A stretch of DNA of 64,000 bases from Amorphus orientalis. Lineage in GTDB: Bacteria > Pseudomonadota > Alphaproteobacteria > Rhizobiales > Amorphaceae. A program made the translations under genes and the position numbers. Where the stretch lies: positions 186,001-250,000 of the forward strand of contig NZ_JAUSUL010000003.1 in the NCBI RefSeq assembly GCF_030814015.1, written 5' to 3'. Position 1 is the first letter of the stretch; each line of letters opens with the position of its first letter. Positions 1-7,526 of the stretch are shown here, in pieces. The notes under the pieces were generated by a model. It did not search any database. It worked only from the letters and a program-made list of their open reading frames with translations, and was not told the DNA's origin.

Positions 1-1064
1 TGCTCGCCGGAACGGGCGACGACCAGACGGGCGCGCCGCACCTCCGGGTGACGCTTGACCAGCGCGTCGATCTGCGCCGGGTCCACGAACATTCCCTTGA
101 TCTTGGTGCGCTGGTCCGCCCGGCCCATCCAACCCTTGATGCGCGGCGCAGTGCGGCCGCACGGGCTCTGGCCCGGCAGCGCCGCCGACAGGTCGCCGGT
201 CGCGAAGCGGATCAGCGGATAGCTGGACGACAGCCGGGTCACCACCACCTCGCCGACCTCGCCCTCCGGCACCGGGTCGCCGGTACCCGGCCGCAGGATC
301 TCCACGATCACGTCCTCGTTGACGATCAGCCCCTCGCGCGCCTCGCTCTCGTAGGCGATCACGCCAAGTTCCGCCGTGGCGTAGGCCTGCACAACCCGCA
401 CGCCGCGCTCGTCCAGTTCGGCGCGCAGACTGGCCGGCAGCGCGGCTCCGGAGACCAGCCCGCGCGTGATCGACGAGACGTTCAGCCCCAGTTCGGCGCC
501 CTTGTCGAGCAGCACCTTCAGGAAGTCCGGAACGCCGCAGAAAAAGTCGGGCTTGAGGGCCGCGACCGCGGCCGCCTGCTGTTCCGTGTTGCCCACGCCG
601 GCCGGCACCACCGTCGCGCCCAGCGCCCGCGCGCCCTCGTCCAGCATCCAGCCGCCGGGCGTCAGATGGTATGAAAAGGCGTTATGGACCGTCCCGCCGG
701 CGCGAAGCCCTGCCGCGTAAAGGGCGCGCGAGGCATTGGCGGGGTCGGGACCGATGCCCTGGGGCTCGTAGATCGGACCGGGCGACACGAACACGCGCGG
801 CGGCGGGCCGGCCTGCCCGGCTACGAAACCGCCAAATGGCGGATCCTCGGCCTGAAGCTGCGCCAGGTCGCTCTTGCGGAGCACCGGCAGCTTCGCCAGA
901 GCCGCGCGGCTGTCGACCCTGTCGGTCTCCGCGTCCGCAAGATGGCGTGCCCAGCCCGGCGCGTGATTGACCGCGTAGCGCACCAGCCCGGCCAGCCGCT
1001 TTCCGAGGTCTTCCTCCCGGGCGTCCGGGTCCTGGATTTCGCGCTCGTCGAAATGGTCGGTCAT
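1..1064 (-). CDS. Phenylacetate-CoA ligase family protein (partial, 3' end off window)
   Basis: This is the N-terminal part (about 354 codons) of a PaaK-type AMP-forming acyl-CoA ligase, cut by the window edge. The family adenylates a carboxylate and transfers it to CoA in the cytosol. Supporting segments are FSYHLTPGG near residue 130, QAYATAELG and RFATGDLSA. The glycine/serine-rich ATP loop usual in PaaK (SSGTTGKP) is not visible; its place near residue 94 holds SPGPIYEP, so this is a divergent subgroup. It lies 10 bases downstream of the livF-like gene and is probably the last member visible of that operon. The ATG at 1064 follows a GGAG-type site (gctcctc on the plus strand). Substrate is not shown by sequence; an aromatic acid is an inference. 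Confidence 0.85.
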   Translation of the reverse strand, partial: MTDHFDEREIQDPDAREEDLGKRLAGLVRYAVNHAPGWARHLADAETDRVDSRAALAKLPVLRKSDLAQLQAEDPPFGGFVAGQAGPPPRVFVSPGPIYEPQGIGPDPANASRALYAAGLRAGGTVHNAFSYHLTPGGWMLDEGARALGATVVPAGVGNTEQQAAAVAALKPDFFCGVPDFLKVLLDKGAELGLNVSSITRGLVSGAALPASLRAELDERGVRVVQAYATAELGVIAYESEAREGLIVNEDVIVEILRPGTGDPVPEGEVGEVVVTRLSSSYPLIRFATGDLSAALPGQSPCGRTAPRIKGWMGRADQRTKIKGMFVDPAQIDALVKRHPEVRRARLVVARSGE

Positions 1065-1074
1065 CGCCTGCTCC

Positions 1075-1929
1075 TCAGGAAAGCCAGCGCTTGCGCCGCT
1101 TGTAATGCTTCACGTTGCGGAACGAACGGCGCCCCTCGCCGCCGACGCCGAGATAGAACTCCTTGACGTCCTCGTTCTCCCGGAGCGCGGCCGCCGCCCC
1201 GTCCATGACGATGCGGCCGGACTCCAGGATGTAGCCGTAGGTGGCGTAGCGCAGCGCCACGTTGGTGTTCTGCTCGGCCAGAAGGATCGACACGCCCTCG
1301 TTCTCGTTGAGGGACTTCACGATCTCGAAGATCTCCTCCACCAGTTGCGGCGCGAGCCCCATGGACGGCTCGTCGAGAAGGATCATCTTCGGCCGCGACA
1401 TCAGCGCCCGGCCGATCGCGCACATCTGCTGCTCGCCGCCGGAGGTGTAGCCGGCCTGGGAGCTGCGCCGTTCCTTGAGGCGCGGGAAATAGGAATAGAC
1501 CATGTCGAGATCGTCGCGGACCCGGCGGCCTCCGTCGCGCCGCGTGTAGGCGCCGGTCAGGAGGTTCTCCTCGATGGTCAGATGGCCGAAACAGTGCCGG
1601 CCCTCCATGACCTGGATGCAGCCGCGCGTGACCAGCGCGTTCGGCGACAGCGCCTCGACCCGCTCGCCGGCGAAGGTGATGCTGCCCTTGGTCACCTCGC
1701 CCCGTTCCGCCCGCAGAAGGTTGGAAATCGCCTTCAAGGTGGTGGTCTTGCCGGCACCGTTGGCCCCCAGAAGCGCGACGATGCCGCCTTTCGGGACCGT
1801 CAGCGTCACGCCCTTGAGCACCAGGATGACGTGGTCGTAGATCACCTCGATATTGGAGACGTCGAGGATCGCCGGCGCAGCTGCCGCCGGCGCTTCGATC
1901 TCCGGCGCGGTGTCCGAACTCAATGCCAT
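1075..1929 (-). CDS. Liv-type ABC transporter ATP-binding protein (LivF-like)
   Basis: A 284-residue cytoplasmic ATPase of a branched-chain amino-acid-type importer. Walker A GANGAGKT lies at about residues 55-62, the signature is YTSGGEQQM, Walker B is MILLDEPSMG, and the H-loop position reads AEQN, as is common in LivF rather than LivG. The ATG at 1929 is chosen because AGGAG lies 7-8 bases upstream and the longer frame has no sensible sequence before it. The first 10 bases overlap the end of the hydrolase gene upstream, which implies translational coupling. The N-terminal 20 residues are Ala/Pro-rich, and the C terminus is basic (HYKRRKRW). It pairs with the LivG-like ATPase at 6694-7518. 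Confidence 0.93.
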   Translation of the reverse strand: MALSSDTAPEIEAPAAAAPAILDVSNIEVIYDHVILVLKGVTLTVPKGGIVALLGANGAGKTTTLKAISNLLRAERGEVTKGSITFAGERVEALSPNALVTRGCIQVMEGRHCFGHLTIEENLLTGAYTRRDGGRRVRDDLDMVYSYFPRLKERRSSQAGYTSGGEQQMCAIGRALMSRPKMILLDEPSMGLAPQLVEEIFEIVKSLNENEGVSILLAEQNTNVALRYATYGYILESGRIVMDGAAAALRENEDVKEFYLGVGGEGRRSFRNVKHYKRRKRWLS

Positions 1930-2963
1930 GTGGGGATCTCCTGGATGGAAGCGGCATGGCGGCGCGCGTCCGGTCGGATCGCACCGGTCGCGTCCGCGGG
2001 CGCGACGACCCTGCAGTCCAGCCCGTCGCATCCGGCGCCCGGATCGTCGGCAAGCCTGAGCAGAAGCGAATTCAGCGTCTCCCGGGTCGCTCCGAACATG
2101 GGCGCGTGGCCGCCGGTCTCGAATGCATAGAGCCGGCAGGCGGCGAGCCGCTCACACAGGGCCTTCGTCGCCTCGAAGTCGACCTCGCCGTCGTCGCGCG
2201 CCATCACGATATCGACCGGCCGGGAGATCCCGGCCACCTTCGCCGCGATGGCGTCGGCATAGTCGAACAGCTGAAGCACGGCGTTCGGGACGATATAGAA
2301 GAAGATGGTCTGGGCGTAGACGTCTTCCACGCCGTCCGCATCGATGCCCTTCGGGCTCGGCACCTTGCAGCCGATCTCCCAGATGTCGCAGTAGGCGGAC
2401 CAGAGGCGGAAGGCCTGGAGCTCCAGCGCGGTCGTGCGGGTATTGGCGATGATATCGACCGCCGGCGCGAGCAGCAGGACCGTGGCGCGCTCCGGGATCC
2501 CACCGGACGCGACCAGATCGGCGGCCATCGCGCCGCCGAAGGAATGGGCGATCACCACGACCTCGTCGTAACCGTCCATCCGTTCGCTCATGCGGGCGGC
2601 CAGATCGTCGCGGATCGCGTCGGCATCGAAGGCGGCGAAGCGCTGCAGCGTGCGCCCGTGATAGTCGAGCAACGGTGCCCAGAGATCGGCGTCGGTGCCG
2701 TCCGCAAACGCGTCGAAGATCGGCATCATGGTCATCGGCGAGGCCCCGAACCCGTGGACCAGCACGACCAGCCGGTTGCTGCCGCGCTCCAGCACGCGTT
2801 CGCGCGCCTTGTAGATGACCCCGTCGGGCCCGAAGAAATGGATGTGGCGATGGGTCCGTTCGGCGTTTCCTTCATAGATCCACCCGGTTCCCAGAAAGAC
2901 GGCCACCGCGACGGCGGCAAAAATCACGAAGCGGCGGATCCGCCGCCGGCTGCGCCGTGCCAA
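1920..2963 (-). CDS. Membrane-anchored alpha/beta hydrolase
   Basis: A 347-residue serine hydrolase of the alpha/beta fold. Residues about 1-27 form a basic stretch (MARRSRRRIRRF) and one hydrophobic segment, so the enzyme is probably anchored in the inner membrane with the catalytic domain outside. LVVLVHGFGASP is the oxyanion-loop strand, AHSFGG near residue 140 the nucleophile elbow with Ser, and a C-terminal FETGGHAPMF supplies the His. It sits between the substrate-binding protein and the LivF-like ATPase, overlapping the latter by 10 bases, so it is part of the uptake operon. It could release a carboxylate from an ester before import; that role is inference. Confidence 0.8.
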   Translation of the reverse strand: MARRSRRRIRRFVIFAAVAVAVFLGTGWIYEGNAERTHRHIHFFGPDGVIYKARERVLERGSNRLVVLVHGFGASPMTMMPIFDAFADGTDADLWAPLLDYHGRTLQRFAAFDADAIRDDLAARMSERMDGYDEVVVIAHSFGGAMAADLVASGGIPERATVLLLAPAVDIIANTRTTALELQAFRLWSAYCDIWEIGCKVPSPKGIDADGVEDVYAQTIFFYIVPNAVLQLFDYADAIAAKVAGISRPVDIVMARDDGEVDFEATKALCERLAACRLYAFETGGHAPMFGATRETLNSLLLRLADDPGAGCDGLDCRVVAPADATGAIRPDARRHAASIQEIPTWH

Positions 2964-3047
2964 GACTTCAACCCTTTCGGACGATCATCGAGACGTCGAA
3001 GCTATCACCCGGCACCCGGAAGCCGATAGCGTCCAGCGCATGTGCGG

Positions 3048-3083
3048 TGCCGTGGCGCGATCGCGGAGGGCCGCGCCACGGCA
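3048..3083 (-). promoter_or_regulatory. Strong hairpin 3' of the substrate-binding protein gene
   Basis: TGCCGTGGCGCG at 3048-3059 and CGCGCCACGGCA at 3072-3083 form a perfect 12-bp stem with a 12-base loop, starting 13 bases after the stop of the binding-protein gene. There is no T-run, so it is more like an mRNA-protecting or attenuating stem than a full terminator. Such stems commonly let the binding protein outnumber the other transporter subunits; that function is inferred. Confidence 0.6.
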
Positions 3084-3096
3084 TGTCGGTTTCCGC

Positions 3097-4434
3097 CTAC
3101 TGGGCGCAGGGCTCGGAGCGCTCCGGCCAGGGCTGGTTGGAGGCGACATACTCTTCCGCCGCCTTGACCAGCATCGGACGGACCACGTCCTTCATCGGTG
3201 AGAACCAGTCGGAGACCTTTTCCCAGGTCTCGCCGTTCCACTGCTGGACGTAGACGTCGTTCTCGCCGGAGTGGTCCGCGCAGGTGAGCTTCAGCGGGGC
3301 CATGAAGCCTTCCATGCCCGCCTCCTTCAGTCGCTCCTCGGTGATGTTGAGGTTCTCCATGCCGGCGCGCATGTCCGCCGCGTCGATCACCTTCTTGCCG
3401 GTCATTTCCTGCGCGGTGCGGATCGCCTCGGCCATCAGGAAGGAGTTCATGACGCCGCGGTTGTAGAGGTTCTCGCCTACGCGGGCGGTCTCCGAGACCT
3501 GGCTTTTGCCGGGCTCCACCACGTGGGTCAGGATGTCCTGGATGACCGGAAAGTCCTGGCCGACGCCGTTGAAGTTCAGCGTCTTGAAGCCTTTGCCGCC
3601 GTCGCCGGCCGGACGGGCGTCGTCTTCGCCGCCGGACCACCACACGCCGATGAACTTGTCCATCGGATAGCGGATCTTGGCCGCTTCCTTCACCGCCGTC
3701 GGGTTCATGGCACCCCAGCCCCACATGATCATGTAGTCGGGCCGGTCACGGCGCACGTTGAGCCACTGGGAGGACTGGTTCTGCATCTGGTCGGCCGGCA
3801 CCGGATACTGGGTCAGCGTGAAGCCGTAGTCCTTGGCGAACTGTTCCAGAAGCGGGATCGGCTCGCGGCCGTAGCCGGCGTCCAGGAAGATGTAGCCGAT
3901 CTTCTTGCCGTCCAGATTGGAGAGATCTCCGCCTTCCTGCTCGGCTATGTATTTGATGATCGCCGAGGCGCCGTCCCAGTAGGTGTCCGGCGGATTGAAG
4001 ACCCACGGGAAGAGGTTGCCGTCGGCCGCTGCCGACAGGCCGTAGGCCATGGACAGGACCGGGATATTGTCGACCGAGGCCTTGGGGATGAGCTGCAGCG
4101 TGATGCCGGTCGAGTAGGGATTGTATATCAGCGGGTCGTTGGCCTTGGTGCTCTCGTAGCACTCCACGCCCTTCTGGGTGTTGTAGCCGGTCTCGCACTC
4201 CTCGATCCGGATCTTGACCCCGCCAATGCCGCCGTCGCGCTCGTTCAGCATGGTCAGATAGTCGGCCATGCCGTTGGCGATCGGGATGCCGGACCCGGCG
4301 AACGGGCCGGTGCGGTAGGTCAGAAGCGGAATAAAGAGTTCGCCGTCCTGGGCCTGGGCGGCCGGGGTCGCGAGACCCGTGAAGGCGACGGCAGCGATCG
4401 CCATTCCGGCGAGCGCGGTCCTGGTGGATGTCAT
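3097..4434 (-). CDS. ABC transporter periplasmic substrate-binding protein (LivJ/type-1 fold)
   Basis: A 445-residue periplasmic binding protein for the Liv-type importer. The ATG at 4434 is preceded by GGGAGGAACAG and opens a clean signal peptide (MTSTRTALAGMAIAAVAFTG, cleavage likely after AAQA). The mature protein contains the receptor-ligand-binding-region pattern: LLTYRTGPFAGSG, a Cys pair around ECETGYNTQKGVEC, and KIGYIFLDAGYGRE. It is longer than LivJ of E. coli (about 370), as usual in carboxylate-type relatives. The ligand cannot be read from sequence; flanking acyl-CoA ligases suggest an organic acid rather than an amino acid. A strong hairpin follows its stop codon. Confidence 0.9.
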   Translation of the reverse strand: MTSTRTALAGMAIAAVAFTGLATPAAQAQDGELFIPLLTYRTGPFAGSGIPIANGMADYLTMLNERDGGIGGVKIRIEECETGYNTQKGVECYESTKANDPLIYNPYSTGITLQLIPKASVDNIPVLSMAYGLSAAADGNLFPWVFNPPDTYWDGASAIIKYIAEQEGGDLSNLDGKKIGYIFLDAGYGREPIPLLEQFAKDYGFTLTQYPVPADQMQNQSSQWLNVRRDRPDYMIMWGWGAMNPTAVKEAAKIRYPMDKFIGVWWSGGEDDARPAGDGGKGFKTLNFNGVGQDFPVIQDILTHVVEPGKSQVSETARVGENLYNRGVMNSFLMAEAIRTAQEMTGKKVIDAADMRAGMENLNITEERLKEAGMEGFMAPLKLTCADHSGENDVYVQQWNGETWEKVSDWFSPMKDVVRPMLVKAAEEYVASNQPWPERSEPCAQ

Positions 4435-4448
4435 CCTGTTCCTCCCTG

Positions 4449-4467
4449 CTGCGGGGGGTCCCCGCAG
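4449..4467 (-). promoter_or_regulatory. Leader hairpin next to the ribosome-binding site of the binding-protein gene
   Basis: CTGCGGGG (4449-4456) and CCCCGCAG (4460-4467) form a perfect 8-bp stem with a 3-base loop, immediately 5' of the GGGAGG ribosome-binding site of the gene starting at 4434. It could protect the mRNA 5' end or tune initiation. No family is recognised. Confidence 0.4.
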
Positions 4468-4593
4468 GATTGGTTTTCGGCTGGAACTCTTGGCCGGTTC
4501 CATGACCTCGATCTTAGGTGTGGTGCCAGCCATTGCAAGCCGTCGTTGCCGGCTCCGGCCCGGCTGACGGGGCCGGATTCGGTGATGGTCTCC

Positions 4594-5670
4594 TCAGTAC
4601 GGGAACGGCCAGACCCTCAGCTTCTGCTTGATGATCTGCCACATGCGTGCAAGCCCGTGCGGCTCCACGATGAGAATGAAAATGATCAGCGCGCCGATAA
4701 TCACGAAGTTGATGTGCTCGACGGTGGCGGCTTCGATCGGCAGGCCCAGCGCTTCCGGCACCATGCGGATCAGGACCGGCAGGATCCAGATGAATGCCGC
4801 GCCCATATAGGAGCCGATCAGACTGCCCAGACCGCCCAGGATCACCATGAACAGGATCTGGAAGGACAGGTTGATGGAGAACGCGGACGGCTCGGCCGCG
4901 CCCAGCCAGAAGAACACCATCATCGCCCCGGCCACCCCGCAATAGAAGGACGAGACGGCGAAGGCGAGGAGCTTGGTCCGCAGCGGCCGGACCCCGATCA
5001 ACTCGGCGGCGATGTCCATGTCGCGGATCATCATGAACGATCGGCCGACCCAGCCCCGCAGGAGGTTAGAGGCGACCCAGGTCATCAGCACCACGATTGC
5101 CAGCACCGCGAAATAGCGCTCCACCGTGCCGGCGGTCGGGCCCGTCAGCACCACGCCGAACGCGGTGCGGGTCGACACCTCGATCGCGCCCGAAGCGTTG
5201 TAGTTGTAGAGCCAGGGGATGCGGATGAACGCCCACTCGAGGAAGAACTGCGCGGCAAGCGTCGCGACCGCCAGGTAGAAGCCCTTGATCCTCAGGCTCG
5301 GCAGCCCGAACACCACGCCGATCGCGGCGGAGAAGATGCCCGACGCCAGGATCCAGACCAGGATGTTGGTCTCCGGGAAGATCGAGGTGAGCTTGTAGCA
5401 GGCGTAGGCCCCCACCCCCATGAAGGCGCCGGTGCCCAGCGAAAGCTGCCCGCAATAGCCCGTCAGGATGTTCAGCCCGATCGTCGCCAGCGTGAAGATC
5501 AGGAACGGGATCATGATGGAGGCGAGGAAGAACGGGCTCGCCACCAGCGGGATCGCCACGAACGCCACCGCCAGCATGACGGCGATGCCGATCCGGTCCT
5601 GCCGGATCGGGAACACCGCCATGTCGGCGGCGTAGCTGGTCTTGTACTGTCCGGCCTCGCGGTAGAGCAT
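4594..5670 (-). CDS. Liv-type ABC transporter permease (LivM-like)
   Basis: A 358-residue inner-membrane permease with many hydrophobic segments (for example AVMLAVAFVAIPLVAS, FLIFTLATIGLNIL and VILGGLGSLIGSYMGAAFIW). The motif NILTGYCGQLSLGTGAFMGVGAY is the LivM family hallmark, and GLPSLRIKGFYLAVATLA is the cytoplasmic coupling region that meets the ATPases. It starts 3 bases after the stop of the LivH-like gene, in the same operon. It forms the translocation pore with the LivH-like subunit. Confidence 0.92.
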   Translation of the reverse strand: MLYREAGQYKTSYAADMAVFPIRQDRIGIAVMLAVAFVAIPLVASPFFLASIMIPFLIFTLATIGLNILTGYCGQLSLGTGAFMGVGAYACYKLTSIFPETNILVWILASGIFSAAIGVVFGLPSLRIKGFYLAVATLAAQFFLEWAFIRIPWLYNYNASGAIEVSTRTAFGVVLTGPTAGTVERYFAVLAIVVLMTWVASNLLRGWVGRSFMMIRDMDIAAELIGVRPLRTKLLAFAVSSFYCGVAGAMMVFFWLGAAEPSAFSINLSFQILFMVILGGLGSLIGSYMGAAFIWILPVLIRMVPEALGLPIEAATVEHINFVIIGALIIFILIVEPHGLARMWQIIKQKLRVWPFPY

Positions 5671-5673
5671 CGA

Positions 5674-6630
5674 TCAGATCCTTTCGATGATGCGTTCACC
5701 GAACAGCCCCTGCGGCCGGACCAGCAGGAAGGCGAGCGCGATGATGTAGGCCAGCCATCCTTCGATGCCGCCGCCCACGAGAGGTCCCCAGTAGATCTCG
5801 CCGATCTTTTCGCCGATCCCGATCACAAGTCCGCCGACGATGGCGCCGGGGATCGAGGTCAGACCGCCCAGGATGATCACCGGCAGCGCCTTGAACGCCA
5901 CGATCTGGAGCGCAAAGGAGACGTCGGAGCGCGCCCCCCACATGACGCCGGTGACCAGCGCGACGATGCCGGCGGCGAACCACACGATCACCCAGATCTG
6001 GTTGAGCGAGATGCCCACCGACAGCGCCGCCTGATGGTCGTCGGCAACCGCCCTGAGCGCCCGGCCGATCCGGGTCTTGGAGAAGAAGAAGCCCAGCGCC
6101 GCCACCATGATGATCGCGATAACGGCTGCCGCGATGTCGATGTGCTGCAGGATCAGGAACCCGCCGAGGATGTCGAAGGCGGTGGAGCCGGTCGGTAGCA
6201 GGAGCTGCTCGGTCACCATCGTCTTCGGCTCACCGCCGAAGATCAGCTCGCCGAGCCCGATCAGGAAATAGGTGAGCCCGATGGTCGCCATGAACAGGAT
6301 GATGTCCGGCTGGTTCACCAGCGGCCTGAGCACCATCCGCTCCACCCCCACGGCGAGCACGAACATGATCCCGATGCAGATGACGAACGAGATCAGCGCA
6401 GGCACGCCCAGCGCCGTCAGGCCCACCAGCGACAGGGCGGCGAACACCACCATGATGCCCTGCGCGAAGTTGAGCACCCCCGAGGCCTTGAAGATCAGCA
6501 CGAAGCCGAGCGCGATCAGCGCGTAGAGCACGCCGGACACGAACCCTTCCCACAGGACCTGCAGGAAGAAGTCCGGCGCGGTGACCATCTGCACGAACGG
6601 GTCGATGAAGACGAGATAGAGGGTTTCCAT
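5674..6630 (-). CDS. Liv-type ABC transporter permease (LivH-like)
   Basis: A 318-residue inner-membrane permease. Typical LivH features are GVLYALIALGFVLIFKASGV with NFAQG following, the coupling segment GRALRAVADDHQAALSVGI, and ALPVIILGGLTSIPGAIVGG near the C terminus. About eight hydrophobic segments can be counted. It ends 3 bases before the LivM-like gene. Together the two permeases make the heterodimeric channel of the importer encoded here. Confidence 0.92.
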   Translation of the reverse strand: METLYLVFIDPFVQMVTAPDFFLQVLWEGFVSGVLYALIALGFVLIFKASGVLNFAQGIMVVFAALSLVGLTALGVPALISFVICIGIMFVLAVGVERMVLRPLVNQPDIILFMATIGLTYFLIGLGELIFGGEPKTMVTEQLLLPTGSTAFDILGGFLILQHIDIAAAVIAIIMVAALGFFFSKTRIGRALRAVADDHQAALSVGISLNQIWVIVWFAAGIVALVTGVMWGARSDVSFALQIVAFKALPVIILGGLTSIPGAIVGGLVIGIGEKIGEIYWGPLVGGGIEGWLAYIIALAFLLVRPQGLFGERIIERI

Positions 6631-6693
6631 CAGTTCAGCCCGCTCCCCGCGCGTTCCGGATTGAGGCGGCGCCCCGGCCGCTCGCTCGGCTGC

Positions 6694-7518
6694 TCATTCG
6701 TGCGACACTCCCAGATAGGCGTCGATGACGTCCTGGTTGGCGCGCACCTCGTCCGGCGGCCCGTCGCCGATCTTCTTGCCGTAGTCGAGCACCACCACCC
6801 GGTCGGAGATATCCATCACGACGCCCATGTCGTGCTCGATCAGCGCGATCGTGGTCTCGAACTGCTGGTTCACGTCGAGGATGAAGCGGGACATGTCCTC
6901 CTTCTCCTCCAGGTTCATGCCCGCCATCGGCTCGTCGAGCAGCAGGAGCCGCGGCTCCATGGCGAGCGCCCGGCCGAGCTCCACCCGCTTCTGCAGGCCG
7001 TAGGGCAGCTTGCCGACCGGCGTCTTGCGGATGTGCTGGATCTCCAGGAAGTCGATGATCTCCTCGACCCGGTGCCGGTGGGCGATCTCCTCGTTCAGCG
7101 CCGGGCCCTGGCGCAGCACCTGCCAGAAGAAGTTTTTCCGCATCATCAGCGTGCGGCCGGACATGATGTTGTCCAATGTGGTCATGCCGCGGAACAGGGC
7201 GACGTTCTGGAAGGTGCGGGCGATGCCGGACCGCGCCGCCTCGTAGGGGCGCATGCGCCGGCGCACCTTGCCCTCGAAGGTGATGGTGCCTTCCTGGGGA
7301 TGATAAAAACCGTTGATGACGTTGAGCATCGACGTCTTGCCGGCACCGTTCGGCCCGATGATCGCGCGCACTTCCCCCTTGCGGATATCGAAGGAGATGT
7401 CGGAGATCGCCTTCACGCCGCCGAAGGCCAGCGAAACGTTCTTCACCTCCAGCAGGACCTCGGCGGGCGCGGCGGCTTCCCGGTCCCGGATGTCGGTCAT
7501 TTCGGCAACGGCAGCCAT
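6694..7518 (-). CDS. Liv-type ABC transporter ATP-binding protein (LivG-like)
   Basis: A 274-residue ATPase. Walker A is GPNGAGKT, the signature lies in LPYGLQKRVELGRALAMEP, Walker B is LLLLDEPMAGMN, and the H-loop is IEHDMGVVMDISDRVVVLDYG, characteristic of LivG. The ATG at 7518 is chosen over a GTG one codon earlier because GGAG lies 5 bases before it. It begins 8 bases after the stop of the upstream acyl-CoA ligase, so the ligase and the transporter are co-transcribed. Confidence 0.92.
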   Translation of the reverse strand: MAAVAEMTDIRDREAAAPAEVLLEVKNVSLAFGGVKAISDISFDIRKGEVRAIIGPNGAGKTSMLNVINGFYHPQEGTITFEGKVRRRMRPYEAARSGIARTFQNVALFRGMTTLDNIMSGRTLMMRKNFFWQVLRQGPALNEEIAHRHRVEEIIDFLEIQHIRKTPVGKLPYGLQKRVELGRALAMEPRLLLLDEPMAGMNLEEKEDMSRFILDVNQQFETTIALIEHDMGVVMDISDRVVVLDYGKKIGDGPPDEVRANQDVIDAYLGVSHE

Positions 7519-7526
7519 CACGTCTC

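Noticed and set aside
3271-6198. A 975-codon plus-strand frame across the binding-protein and permease genes
   Set aside because: It is antisense to three clear transporter genes and has low-complexity composition (His, Asp, Gly, Arg); stops are rare here only because of high GC.
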